NCBI GenBank assembly: GCA_006386115.1
Contig: VFIW01000078.1
Coordinates: 76,290-140,289 of the forward strand
Length of the DNA: 64,000 bases
Direction of reading: 5' to 3'
From: Globisporangium splendens
Lineage: Eukaryota > Oomycota > Peronosporomycetes > Pythiales > Pythiaceae
Shown in pieces: positions 10,512 to 21,839 of this stretch. The notes under the pieces were generated by a model. The model did no database searches. It saw only the letters and a list, made by a program, of their open reading frames with translations, and was not told the origin of the DNA. The stretch's first letter is position 1; the number at the start of each line of letters is the position of its first letter. The translations under genes and the position numbers were made by a program.

Positions 10512-10678
10512 CTACAACACAGAGGTCGCTGAACCACCCAGCATTGCTAAATAATCTTTGACCAGGATGGCACGTTCACGCGAACTGACTGAGGGCTGCT
10601 TCGTGTTGTGCTGTTCTCGGGGATCAACTGAGACGCGCATAAACCAATGCAAGACATCGTTGTCGAGTACCTGGGAGA
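10512..10678 (-). pseudogene. 3' end of retroelement RNase H ORF (inverted copy)
   Basis: Encodes only the C-terminal tail that follows the RNase H domain in the complete right-hand copy (SQVLDNDVLHWF onward). Homology to the other copy ends abruptly after ctgggaga at 10678, which is the left boundary of the palindrome. It is therefore a duplicated tail rather than an independent gene. Confidence 0.75.
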
Positions 10679-11243
10679 TTTTGTGCGTGTCCAAATGGAT
10701 TCACACACTGCAAGCATTATTTGGGTTGCAAGTATGGCGTACTCGAGGTACGACACCACCAACAACATCGCGGAATACTGTGGCCTCATTCATGGTCTGC
10801 GGGAAGCGCAACGAAGCAAACTCGAACCGTTGCATGTAGTGGGTGACAGTGCGCTCATATTATCTCAGCAACAACTACATCGACCTCCCCAGCAACAGCG
10901 ACTTGCACAACTGTATCGAACGAGCAGGCGTCTTGCAGACAGCATGGACATTCGTGGTTGGCATCATCACTATCGTGCATTTAACAAGATGGCTGACAAG
11001 GCTGCCAACATCGCCATGGATACCAGATCCTCTGCTCAGGTTCATTTTCCTTCCACCAGAACCAACATCAACGAACTCTCCCAGGTACTCGACAACGATG
11101 TCTTGCATTGGTTTATGCGCGTCTCAGTTGATCCCCGAGAACAGCACAACACGAAGCAGCCCTCAGTCAGTTCGCGTGAACGTGCCATCCTGGTCAAAGA
11201 TTATTTAGCAATGCTGGGTGGTTCAGCGACCTCTGTGTTGTAG
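10647..11243 (+). pseudogene. Retrotransposon RNase H domain fragment at the palindrome centre
   Basis: The frame contains recognisable type-I RNase H blocks: DTTNNIAEYCGLIHGLREA carries the catalytic Glu, VVGDSALIL the second Asp, and a C-terminal NKMADKAANIAMD the final Asp. The N-terminal strand with the first catalytic Asp is missing, because at 10678/10679 the sequence switches into the inverted left arm; the first ten or so codons are antisense of the tail. This type of RNase H is common at the C-terminus of oomycete retroelement polyproteins. The rest of the element is not present upstream. Confidence 0.75.
10679..11076. repeat. Palindrome spacer (398 bp, unique)
   Basis: The only non-duplicated part of the inverted repeat. 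It lies wholly within the RNase H frame. The arm edges are ctgggaga (ending 10678) and its complement tctcccag (starting 11077). Confidence 0.85.
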
Positions 11244-11642
11244 AACCACTTCGACTCCTAGACGAAATTCGTAAAGAAGAGTAGGTAGGAGAATGGATAT
11301 TGTAGGTCACTAGATGAACCTAAATATACCTCACCTTATAACCATAACCATAATGTTGAAGTTGTTCACGGATGGTTCACAATAAAGGGACACTACAACA
11401 TGCGGACGAATGTGCCAGAGTAAAAATACTCATTTCCAACCAAGGATAGTGTAAATGGTCCACATCGAAGAGACACGAACTCAATCTACGAAACAACGCG
11501 AATTGCATTGGTATTTGGAATTCAGAAGTATGTAGATGTAGCTTCTGGTGTACTATTGCCTCTCGTCGGTCTCTCTGTCCTGCTTTTGCTTCTGGCTACG
11601 AGAGAAACTAAACTGTCCACATCCACACATCCAGCCAGTTCG

Positions 11643-13008
11643 TTAGACCAACTTGACCACGAGCTTACCCACGTTCTTCTTGTTGTACATGTAGTCGATG
11701 GCCTCGGGGATCGCTTCGAGCCCACGGAACTCCGTCGGGTCGATCTTCGAGACCAGCTTGCCCTCCTGCATGAGACCCATGAGCCGCCTGATGTGCGCCG
11801 GCTTGTGGTCGTAGAAGAACGTGGACACGAAGCCCTGCATCGAGGCCGACTTCATGAGCAGCTTGTGTACGACGTCACCCGAGAGTGCCGTGTCTGCGGA
11901 CTTTTCCTGGTAGCGGGACACCAAGCCGAAGACGATGATGCGGCCATGCACGGCGATGTTGTCCACGGCCGCATGGAACAGATCGCCGCCCACCGAGTCG
12001 AACACGAGATCGACGCCGTTCGGGTACTCGGCCTTGAGCACGGCCGACACGTCTTCCGTGGCGTAGTTGATCACGCGGTCGACGCCGAGTTTCTTGAGCA
12101 CGTCAGCCTTGGCGTCGGAGCTCGTGGTGGCGATGACGTGGTTGCCCGCGATCTTGGCGAGCTGCACGGCGTACTGGCCCGTGGTGCCGGCGGCGGCCGT
12201 GACGAGCACGGTCTGTCCGCCTTGTTTCATTTGGCCGCCCTGCTCGAGCGCCAAGGACGCGGCCACGCCGCAGCCGAAGAGCGGCAGCACGGTCGGGTCG
12301 GCTGATGGGAGCTGGAAGGGGGTCGCCGCGTCCACCTCCACGTACTCGGCGAACGCGCCAGGCATCTCTGTAGCAATGGTGGTGACAGCCGTGAGAGACA
12401 TAGTGGGGAAAGCAAGCGAGGACAACAGTGTTAGTACTCTCTCGACGACAAGTGATGATGCACTGCTGAATCGCGTTTGGCGGCAGAGAGCTCAGTACGA
12501 AGGGTAGACTTGACCACACGCATGCAAACTACTGCAAGAGCAGACGTACTTTTGTAGACGACGGCGTCGCCAACCTTGAGGCTCTCCACACCGGCTCCGA
12601 CTTCCGTCACGACACCAACTAGGCATCAGCAGCAGCGACAATTGACAGCAGCACGTAAGTATGTGGCACGCAAAACTGTGAGAGGCGAGGAGGGAGGGAG
12701 GCGGAATTCATGCAATGCGTGCCACCGGCGGACCGCAAAGAAACACTGCGCGAGATACACACACACACACATATATATATATATAGACGCACAAACGTAC
12801 CCGCTTCGATGCCGCAGTCGAACGGCGGCGTGTGGCCGAAGTAGCCGTTCGGGAGGGCTGTGTCGGTTGCTACGATGCCCACGTAGTGGTTCTTCACGAC
12901 GACGTGTCCGGCCGCCGCTTTCGGGAGCTCCGGGACGACCACGATCTTCGTGGCGGTGCGGAAGTCAGGCGACAGCGTGTGGACTTGGTACTTGCGGAAG
13001 GACGGCAT
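11643..13008 (-). CDS. Zinc-free quinone oxidoreductase, right-arm copy
   Basis: Mirror of 8747-10112 with exons at 12801-13008, 12550-12618 and 11643-12367 on the minus strand. Splice sites, reading frame, AAAGTTGQ nucleotide motif and intron microsatellite are preserved, so this copy should be equally functional. The initiator lies at about 13070-13083. If the palindrome is real, the locus has two head-to-head copies transcribed towards each other. Confidence 0.9.
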
Positions 13009-13683
13009 GGTGGCTGGTTGGGGTGGAAGGATTGGGTTGTTGTTGTGTGTGAGTGCGTGGCACTTGTCAGATTGCAGAATGAGACGGAGGAGAGAGAGAG
13101 AGAGCGGAGCGTGTCGAGGTATCGAAGAGCTGGCCGCTGGGGTTACGTTTGTATTCGAACTAGGGTGCAATACGACCGAAGCGGACACAGCTGCGTTGAA
13201 CCGCGTTCGGATTCGCACAAGTGTCATCATCAGTTTGTATAACCAAGCAGATTATGTCACTTCTATAATAGTACTCCCACTCGATCCATGCGCGTGTTCG
13301 TCGTTTCCATCTCTCCGTCCGATTGTCTCTCCCCCTTCACTGATGATGGAGACGCGCTTCGATCGCGATCATTTGCGTGTGCTGCATTGTGCAATTTGCT
13401 GCTTACTCCGCAGATTACGCAATACCAAAACCCAAGACCCAAGACCCAAGACACAAGACAGACACAAGATTCAAGCCAAGAACCAGATTCAAGACCAGCT
13501 GTTTTCGTCGAATTTAACCAATGACGGAGCCCCCTCCAAAGCAGCCCCCGACGGTAGTGGAACAAGTTCGTTGTCTAGGGAAAACTCTTAGATAATCGTG
13601 ACACAATATACCTGATCTTGAAATGAAAAAAAAATGACGGTGGTGGAACAGTCTCTGCGCCATCTGTATGGGAGCCGCAGCGC

Positions 13684-14226
13684 GTGGCGGAACTAAAAAA
13701 GGGCATGGTGGGCGAGACGGTGTCCTCCTCAGGCAGTCCTTCGACCGGCACCGCGCCGGTCACGGACAATGACACTGCACGTGCGGCACGTCATGCTGAG
13801 TGGACTCAACGACTCACGAAGATCACCACGAGACCGTGGAAGATCAAACCCGACAACGAGCTACGCAAGATGGTCCCTGCGGAAGAGGAAGCGCTTACTG
13901 CATGGATTATGGGCGTCCTAATCCTGGATGCGCCTCCTGCTTTCCTGGCCTGCACCCATACTTTTGTCCAACGCATAACCTACGTCAAGTTCTTCGAAGA
14001 TTATTTGGAAGGGACAGTGGTTGCTGTCGTCCCTCCGCATCTTTTAATGCAAGAACATGTCGCCGAAAAAACAATCCTGATGCAATTACTTGCGTCGGAG
14101 CCGGTCGGTTCCAAAGGATATACGACGACATGCGAATGGATAAGAAGTGTGAAGCGTTTGTTCTACAATGCTGAGACCCGGCGACTTACATTTGTAGTCA
14201 AAGACCAGTCTGTAGCTATGGTTTAG
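13684..14226 (+). CDS. Uncharacterised 180-aa protein, right-arm copy
   Basis: Same 180-residue product as 7530-8072 with no difference noticed. It is read towards the tectonin-type gene at 14641-16830. Function unknown. Confidence 0.5.
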   Translation: MAELKKGMVGETVSSSGSPSTGTAPVTDNDTARAARHAEWTQRLTKITTRPWKIKPDNELRKMVPAEEEALTAWIMGVLILDAPPAFLACTHTFVQRITYVKFFEDYLEGTVVAVVPPHLLMQEHVAEKTILMQLLASEPVGSKGYTTTCEWIRSVKRLFYNAETRRLTFVVKDQSVAMV

Positions 14227-14640
14227 GGCACTCACACCACCGCTGCTCTCCATTTCGAATGGAAAGCGCACATGAGCAGCGAAAGCGCATTCTGGAGCCG
14301 CCAAGTTTGAATGTGCACAATATGTATTGCTGTTTAGACACTATGAATGGCGCTGATGACATGCGCAGATGCAACTCACGAGCGCTGCAATGCGGACACG
14401 CTCCACCGAGTCGCAGCGCGCTGCAGCTCACTTTTCCTCTTCCTCCTTCACGTTCTTTTTCTTTTTCGTTCTCTCGCTCTTGCGGACACGTACTGCGTGT
14501 GCTCTCTCGGATCGTGGGATCTTGACTTTTTTTTCTCACGCTTTCTTTTTTCAGATTGCGAAATGCGCTCTGCGGTTCGCCTGCTTTGCTTGGTCTGCAG
14601 CGTCAGCAAGGAGCTGGCAGGTCTGCCCGATGCAGCCGAA

Positions 14641-16830
14641 TCACTCTGCGGTTCGGCGGTAGAAGATGTTGCCGCTTTGGTCCGAGGCGAACAAGTCGCC
14701 TGCCTGCACGACGGCCGAGCGCATCTTGCCGGGGGTCAGCATCCAGTTCGGGTTGCCCAGGAGCCCGCTGTTCGCACACCACACGTCGTCGCCGGTGTTG
14801 GTTCCGCAGAAGCGCACACCGTCGTACGACATTTGGCGCAGGAGGCCGTCCAACTTCACCCACGCTGGGTCTCCGTATGCGCGACCAGAGAAGATCGCGG
14901 AGTCGGATCTCAGCGCAAACAGCCGGCCGTTCACCAGCTCCACTTGGGTGAACTGACCGGGGAGCTTGCGCCAGTTCGGGTCGACGCGAATGTTCGAGTC
15001 CGCGCAAAAGACCCCGCCCAACGCGTTCACGCCGCAGATCTGTTTGTTGTCCGTGGTGATCTGCTTGAGCCAGCCTGGGATCTCGCGCCAGTTGGGGTCG
15101 CTCGTGACTGCCGACCCAAAGTAGATCTTGTTCTCGCGGTTCACTCCGTACAGCGCGTCTCCGTAGACCGTGATCTGGATGAGCTTCCCTGGCAGACGAC
15201 GCCACTTGGTCGGCCCTTCGCCTCGAATGTTCTCGGACGCGCACCAGATATCGTCGTTCGCATTCACACCACAGAGCTGCTTTCCGTCGAACGAGAGCTG
15301 CACCAAAGAGCCATCGAGTTGCGTCCAGCTGTTGTTGCTAGCACGAAGAGTCAAGTCGAAGCCGCGAGGGAGTGCAAAGCAGTCCACATAAATCGGGTTG
15401 AACCAGTTCGGGTCCCACGACGAAGCAATTGGCGGATCAGGGTACCAGCGGATCGTTCCGTTCGTGTATCGGAAGTTGTATGGACCAGTGTCGCACTTAA
15501 TGGCTTGACCTTCAGCGATATAATGTTGCTTGTAGCCCATGTCCTTCCCACGAGGCAAGCTGGAGCTGTCGACAGTGACAAAGTTGAACCAGATCGGATC
15601 CCAGGACGTTGCAATCGATGGATTTGGGTACCAGCGACGCTTACCACTTCTGTACCTGTACACCTCGGGTTGGTTTGGGTCGCACTTGATGGCTTGACGC
15701 TCGGGCAGATTTGTCGGAGGAGGAAGGTTCAAAGGCATGTCAGGACCAGTCGAGAGCGAGGAGCAGTCCACGACAAGGGGGTCGTTCCAGGTGGGATCCC
15801 ACGACTCGGCAACCGCTGGGCTGGGGTACAATCGAACTGTTCCGTTCCAGTATCGGTTGATAACTGAGCTGCTTGGCTCACACAGAACTGCTTGTCCATC
15901 CGCGACCGACGGTAGCATCATGGGCATATCCGGATCGGAAGGGATCAACGCACAATCCGCAATCTTTTGCACATCCCAGAACGGGTCCCACGACGCTGCG
16001 ATCTCTGGGTCCGGGTAGTGACGACGCTGTCCGTCCGCGAAGCGGTACACCTCTGGCTCGCTCAGGTCGCACTTGATCGCTTGACCTTCAGACAAACCCG
16101 ATGGAGGCATCTTGGTTGGCGGAGATGCGGTAACTAGGATCGAGGGATCGTTTGGCGCATCAGTCGATCGGCGGTCCACTGGCGACGGTGGAACATCCAC
16201 GAGATTGAATTCCGCCGGAATATTTGGATCCACAACCATGCAAAATTCCTTGATCATGGAGTAGAAGAGCTTGAACCTGTCCATGGAGACTCCGTCAGTG
16301 CTGGTTTTATCCTGTTGCATGCAGATCCCATCAATTAGGTAGAGGACCAATTCGTACTCGGTTTGGCATGCAGTTCAGCAGATGCACCTTGGCCGCAAGT
16401 CGAGCCACACACCACGCTTCGGTCGCGTAGTTCCTGCGCAGGTGGTCCGAGATAAACTCCTTGGCGACATCCGACAAACTGGACGCCTCCACACGGCTCA
16501 GGGCGGCGTCATGGAGCTTGATCAAATGCGTCAAGTACTCCTCGACGTTGATCTTGGCGTCACTGTCCAAGTCAAACACCGAGAAAGGAGGGATGTACGT
16601 GGGCGTCAAGTCGGCGTCCTCGTCATCCTCCGGGATCACGAACGCCGACGGCGCACTCACTTCCATGCTCGACACGTTCACAACGGGTGTGCTGCGGCGG
16701 CGAGCAGGATCACTGACGCCCCAATCGCGGCATGGCGCTTCGAATTCTTCTTCTCGTCACGCAGTGGCCGCGCCGCAGCACCGACCAGCGGTCCATCTTC
16801 GCGGTTGACCAACCCGTAGTCTTTCTTCAT
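14641..16830 (-). CDS. Membrane-anchored EF-hand / WDP-repeat / tectonin protein, right-arm copy
   Basis: Mirror of 4926-7115 with the same domain order: N-terminal anchor, EF-hand, four SWDP-W repeats, tectonin propeller. Both frame changes, near 16358 and 16687, are also the same. That the frame changes are shared means they are either real (intron or ancestral frameshift) or a systematic base-calling problem; a random error would not be repeated. One Asp/Gly difference is seen only in an overlapping antisense frame near 16030. Confidence 0.7.
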
Positions 16831-17315
16831 GGCGGTCGAGCAAGTCGTCTGCGCTCTTTGCGAAAACTATCTTCTCCTCCCGCCAGCGCCGATATTCTCT
16901 CCTGCTGGCGAAAAATCTGGAAGTGAAGAGCGCCAGCGACCAAAGCAGCGAGCGAAGACAGCCGACCCGCCAGCACTTCGTGCCACTCGAGCGGCGCCTC
17001 GCATAAGGCACAAGGGACGATCTTGCGCGTGACGCTCTGCCGACCACAGATCTCCGCGCCAAGCGTCGCCGAGTCCCTTCAGCCACGCGCGATCTTTTTC
17101 CTTTGCCTCACACGGCAGCGCGCTGTGGTGGGTCGTGTGCAGGCGCGAGCCATTGCGTCTCGAGGGACGCGGGGCGACACCAGAGAGCGAATCGCCTCCG
17201 CAAGTTGCTCGCAACAGAGGAAAGGAGGGATGGGAGTCGTTGGGCGTGCGTCGCAGTCCATTCACGACGCTTCAACAGCGACGCCGCGCTGGACCAGCCG
17301 CGCGCGCGCGCTTTC

Positions 17316-17766
17316 AAGCGCTTCCATGAGTTTACACAATGGCACGCTGAGCACTCGGCAGCTCCAACAACAGCGCATTTCGCAGCAAGTTGTTTCTGAT
17401 GAGAATGCGGAATGCTGGAGTGACGCACCTTCATACCTTGCGATGCAAGTCCAATAATTAGCCGGATTGGGATATTAGAGCATGATGGACAGAAACATTC
17501 AGAATGAAATTCGAGCAAGCCTTCTTGTCAGCTCTCTCCAGCTTTGGTCGAGTTGGTGAAGGAGGGCGAACGAGTTCGCTTGTTGACAGACGCGGCTGAA
17601 GCCCGAAACATCTTTTCGCAGGTGAGCCATCTGCGAAGGAGAGTCGTGAAGGTCTGCATTGAAAACACCCAAAACGACATCATCGTCAACCTCAAAATGA
17701 CGTCACATTCAACCGCACACCTTAACCAAGCCAAGCCAGACTACGATTATTGCTGCCATGCTCACG
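17316..17766 (+). other. Possible spliced gene, right-arm copy
   Basis: Mirror of 3990-4440, with the same acceptor-like CTCTCTCCAG followed by protein-like VELVKEGERVRLL. Low support. Confidence 0.22.
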
Positions 17767-17821
17767 ATCGGAACCTGACGTTCATGTCGTCCCGGATGTT
17801 CGACTGCGAAGTCTTCAGTCT

Positions 17822-18271
17822 TTACTTGTTGAGAGACACCAACGTTTCCCAAATCTGGTTGATGTCGCCGAGGGCGTCCGACACAATCATGCGTCCATCT
17901 TCAGTCAGGAACTCGCCTTTCTCATTGAGAAACGCGAGCCATGGTATGAGCGTCGTGTACTCGTCCTTGAGCTCTTGCCGCTTGTCGTGGCAGGTGAATG
18001 GAAGCGCCTTCCACGGCATCTCGTGGAAGTAGTTGGTGAACTCGTCGTCGTCCTTGTCGGAGGACACGTAAACAATCTCAAACTCCGGGTGTTCTTCGAC
18101 CATTTCCTCGTAGACTGTGGCAAGCAGCGGCGTGAACTCGCGGCATGGAAGACAGCTCTTGGAGCTGAAGTAGATGCCGACAATCTTCTTGTTCTGGAGC
18201 GCGTCCTCTGTCTTCGTTACGCCATCTTTTCCGAGCAGTTCGGCACCGAAAATCTCACTCCAAGGAGTCAT
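17822..18271 (-). CDS. Nucleoredoxin/tryparedoxin-like protein, right-arm copy
   Basis: Mirror of 3485-3934, with the CLPC active site retained. It has Glu where the left copy has Gly in the segment after the cis-proline strand (FLNEKGE versus FLNGKGE). This is one of the few coding differences between arms and useful for telling them apart. Confidence 0.85.
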   Translation of the reverse strand: MTPWSEIFGAELLGKDGVTKTEDALQNKKIVGIYFSSKSCLPCREFTPLLATVYEEMVEEHPEFEIVYVSSDKDDDEFTNYFHEMPWKALPFTCHDKRQELKDEYTTLIPWLAFLNEKGEFLTEDGRMIVSDALGDINQIWETLVSLNK

Positions 18272-19082
18272 CGTGTGTGTGAATGGCGTCAAATTGACAA
18301 GTGGGAGATGGCAAAGCACTTGAGGCCAATCGCGCAGACAGAAATCCAGCTGCTGCACTGTTTCCACACAACACAGGAAAGGTAACAAGACTGTGATACC
18401 GGTGCATCACCCTGCTGCTGCACAGACATCACCAACCATCTGGCATTCTGGTCAGTCAATCACACTGTGTGTGCTGGCACCTCTCTTTTGTGACCACTCT
18501 TGCGTCTTGTTGGTACATCTCGTGTTGACGCTTTGCCTGTGGCTCCAACTCGGACTTGTGTGGCGCTTTTGGAACGGCAGACAAAAGTCCTGGCCACACA
18601 AAAACACTCAGCAATGTCTAGGTCAACACAAAGGCTTTCTGGACACGACTCAGCTGGAAACCCACAATCGATCTTTGGAGCCAGCAATGCACGCATTCAG
18701 CGTCGAAAATGTCATGGCAGTCAAATGCACAGAAGCGCGTTTCCATGGAATCCTGCTGATTTGGTGTCCGGGAGGGGGGTAGAGCTCAGATACCGCAGAG
18801 TACTACTCCTGCTGATTTGGTGTCTCTTGGGGGGTAAAGCTCAGAAGAACCAATGATGTGTCACGAGTGGCTGGATCGACGTGCAAACTGATTGTGGATA
18901 TCTGGAGGTCTTGAGCCGTGAACGAGAGGTCCAGACAAATGTGGACTACAGCAAAGAGGATCAATACTATTGTTGGTACAACGAGTCCCAGAATCATCCA
19001 AAGACTCGAAGCTGCCATCACTTCCAGTCCTCTCAGTCCTTCTTTTGCCACGCAAGCAACACTCAAGCACCCAAGCGCACCG

Positions 19083-19385
19083 ATGTTCTCCAAAATTGCG
19101 ATTACCCTCCTCGCTCTGGCCGCTGGCGCCACCACCGCTGCCGATCTGCGCGCGTGCCTCACGAGCGTCGAGAAGAACGTGGAGCAGTACATCCAGCTCA
19201 ACGACGTCGTGTACCTCCGCGAACAAGATGCTCCGTGCCTCCAGGAGTTCCAGGACCAGTTCAAAGACGTCGTGGACCCATGCCCACCACACATCATGTG
19301 CGTCGGCGTGCACGGTCTCAACAACACCACGTCCAAGTTTGAGAGTTGCTTCCGTTGGAAGGGTATCTTGTTCTGCGACGAATAG
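19083..19385 (+). CDS. Small secreted cysteine-rich protein, right-arm copy
   Basis: Mirror of 2371-2673: the same 100-aa product with signal peptide, six cysteines and NNTT sequon; no coding difference noticed. Confidence 0.75.
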   Translation: MFSKIAITLLALAAGATTAADLRACLTSVEKNVEQYIQLNDVVYLREQDAPCLQEFQDQFKDVVDPCPPHIMCVGVHGLNNTTSKFESCFRWKGILFCDE

Positions 19386-19467
19386 ATCATTTGTGCCAGA
19401 ATTGTGCAATTGTACATCAACGCCGTTCATGGTCGCGTTAGTCTAATAACGCAAATAGCATTCTTGA

Positions 19468-19938
19468 TCATTGAGGCTCTTGATTGTAAAACCGATTGCG
19501 TCTTGCTGTGTACAAGTCTTCATTGATGTATTCGCGCAGACTGACTGTCGGAATCACGTCTCTGGTGGCTCTACACGTACGCCGCAATGTACGAGCCAGA
19601 TACGGCACTAAATATTCTTCACTATCAGTGAAGTCGCCAGATGATTGAACCATTCTGAAAGCCACCAATACGCAACGCATATTCCAAATTCAAACAATGG
19701 CAAGACAATGCCTGGATCGTTGACCAGAGAGGCAAGCAGTTTCGAAGACGAAACCACGCCTTCTTCAAGGACTGCTCGATCAGCAACCTGTGCATCACAC
19801 GCCACTCGCGACTGGAATATTCGTGCAGCACCCCATGTCGAAGCAGTGAGCGGACAAAGCCTCCAGAACGCAAGTGGAAACACGCGCTACTCAGCATCAT
19901 CGTCTGCGCGCCGGAACTGGCCATCGGAGAGAGCATGA
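19468..19938 (-). other. Possible degraded gene, right-arm copy
   Basis: Mirror of 1818-2288 with the same discontinuous frames. No recognised domain. Confidence 0.22.
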
Positions 19939-19959
19939 TGACGAGCCAGGGCCGTAAGG

Positions 19960-20667
19960 TGGCGCCGCTCAGGAATGTTTTCCGATACTTAAGGGTGCAG
20001 CTTTTCCGAGCGCACCCACGGGCGTCTCTTCCCGATACAAAACATTCCTGACTTGCACACACAGGCGCCACAGCGGAATTTGGCGCTCACGGGCGCCTCT
20101 TTGTATCGGAAAACAATAGGAAATAGTACCCCTACAAACTTCAAGTCAACCACTTTGCTATTATACATCCGATACAAAAAAAGATCCGCTAGGGCTACAC
20201 GTTAGCCAATCAGAATGCAGCATTTCAAGATGTCGTCAAAACTCGACATCCAGAGCAGATACGAACCTGAAAATTGGTCACTTTGCTTGAATAAAGTATA
20301 CCATGCAAAAAGTAAGTGTGGCAGGTGCAGAAAACGGCCACATACGAAAAGTACTCGAAACAGGGTGATGTTCGGGTACAAGAAGCCAAAAAATATGGCG
20401 AGTCCGAATATCAAGTCAGATTGCAGAAAAAGTGCGATCCCACTCGAGGTTTTTCAATAAACCTTGCAAACATGTAGAACTACTGCTCTGAAGCGAGTTT
20501 TGCGAGTTGGGTGACGTCCACTATATATTCTGGTCGACGAAAATGCGGGACACAGGAGTGTATGTTTTCCGGGCACAAAAAGTACACTCGACCCCTCGAA
20601 ACCGATCGTTCGCGTTGCTGTTGACGGTATCCTATGTGTGCATCCAAACTTTCATCCAAACACATGG
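19960..20667 (+). repeat. Dispersed repeat family R (right-arm copy)
   Basis: Better preserved than the left-arm copy near the LTR edge. It begins gtggcgccgc, contains the opposed TTTTCCGATAC / GTATCGGAAAA blocks and the motif ctacaaacttcaagtcaacc, and stops at acacatgg where the LTR begins. The related copy at 55074-55770 continues past acacatgg without an LTR, so this repeat was the insertion target of the LTR-bearing sequence. Confidence 0.65.
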
Positions 20668-21232
20668 TGTAACGGGGTACACACGTTGGGTTACACCGCC
20701 GTAACCCAACTCGCATTTGCCTTTGTCGAACACAGTTCGCGCAATACTTTTACGGCCGAACTGAAGGTTCGCCGAACTTAGCTTTTGCCGCTGGAGCGTA
20801 CTTTACGCTGGTGAGAGCCAGCCCAGAGGGCGGCTCCTTCCATTGGCCATAATCACACATTATTGCCCAATCACTTAGTTTGAGCCCAGAGAGCCAACCA
20901 TGTTCGAGTTCACTTAGATTTAGTATAGGTATACAAAAGTCTAAAGGTTTGCCTCACAGGGGACAAACCGCATTCGTACTTTAATAAACAGTCACGATTT
21001 ACCTCTCTGAAGAGTAAGAGTCTTTCGTGCGGTCCCTGTTGGTGCAGGAGACCAATAGAAACGCGCCGTTGCCCTGCAGGAAGCAGGCAACAGAGAACTG
21101 TGCGTATCGCTCTGCATACGCAGGCGAACAACGCACGTTCTCAACCCCGTCACGAGTCCTTGTGGAAGGTGTTCAACACACGCTTCCTCACTCTGTGCAA
21201 TGTGCTGCGTAGCTCGGGAACGCCCGGTTACA
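20668..21232 (-). repeat. LTR, 565 bp (minus orientation)
   Basis: Ends TGTAAC and GTTACA. Identical in length and nearly identical in sequence to 25645-26209 but inverted relative to it. It abuts truncated pol at 21233. Confidence 0.88.
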
Positions 21233-21713
21233 CCCGGCAATCTTGCGGGATCGGCAGCGGATGCAACGGAGCTCGGTTCTTACCGGCTGGCTTCACGCGC
21301 TGGCACTCCTCGCACGAGCGCACGTAGTTCGCCACCCATTTGTATTGGTGTGGCCACCAGAACACGTTAGACACTTGTAAAAAGGTCTTCTCACGGCCGA
21401 GATGCCCACTCGGTGGTGCATCGTGGAGCTCGTGCAGGATCATCAGTTTGAGATCCTGGTCGTGCAGTACGTACACTCGCGGGTAGTCGTACTCAGACAA
21501 CTGATGCCACAACAGGCCATCGTTGTAGCTGAACCGAGCAAGCTTTGCCTGGAGTTTTGCAGGCAGCGGCTCCTTTGACGTGCCGTCAAAGTGAGCGATC
21601 AAGAAGCGACACTCATCGTCCTTTTCGTAGAGAGACTGGATCGTGTCCTTCAGCTTGGTCTGCACTCGACTGATGCTCATATGCATGAGATCAGGAGTCG
21701 ACTCGAGACACAT
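21228..21713 (-). pseudogene. Ty3/gypsy integrase zinc-binding fragment
   Basis: Continues the pol polyprotein after the breaks at 21840-21770. It encodes the H-H-C-C zinc-binding domain (GHLG, CEEC) and then runs into the LTR within the segment that normally precedes the DDE core. This is the right-arm twin of 1-536. Confidence 0.82.
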
Positions 21714-21839
21714 TGGTTCAGGACTCGTCCGAACTGTGTCCCCGTAGTCAGGGCGGCGCGACAGCGCGTCCGCAAGAACGTTCTCTCTCCCCGGTTTGTA
21801 CTCGACCCGAAAGTTGAATTCGGAGAAGAATGCAAGCCA

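Larger units (their letters stand above)
1..21763. repeat. Giant inverted repeat (palindrome), about 10.7-kb arms, 398-bp spacer
   Basis: Every gene between 1 and 10678 recurs in reverse order and opposite strand between 11077 and 21763. Mirror positions sum to 21755 (8.5-10.7 kb), 21756 (1.3-8.1 kb) and 21764 (below 1.05 kb), so over the whole arm there is one 1-nt indel near 8.2 kb and one net 8-nt difference near 1.1-1.25 kb. Only a handful of substitutions were noticed, for example a Gly/Glu codon difference near 3834 and an Asp/Gly difference near 5725. Position 1 mirrors 21763, so the left arm continues outside the window. Near identity implies a very recent duplication, ongoing arm-to-arm gene conversion, or an assembly fold-back. 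Confidence 0.95.

Noticed and set aside
1..21763. Palindrome as an inverted-repeat plasmid or organelle genome
   Set aside because: It carries spliced nuclear-type genes and nuclear retrotransposons; no organellar or plasmid genes are present.
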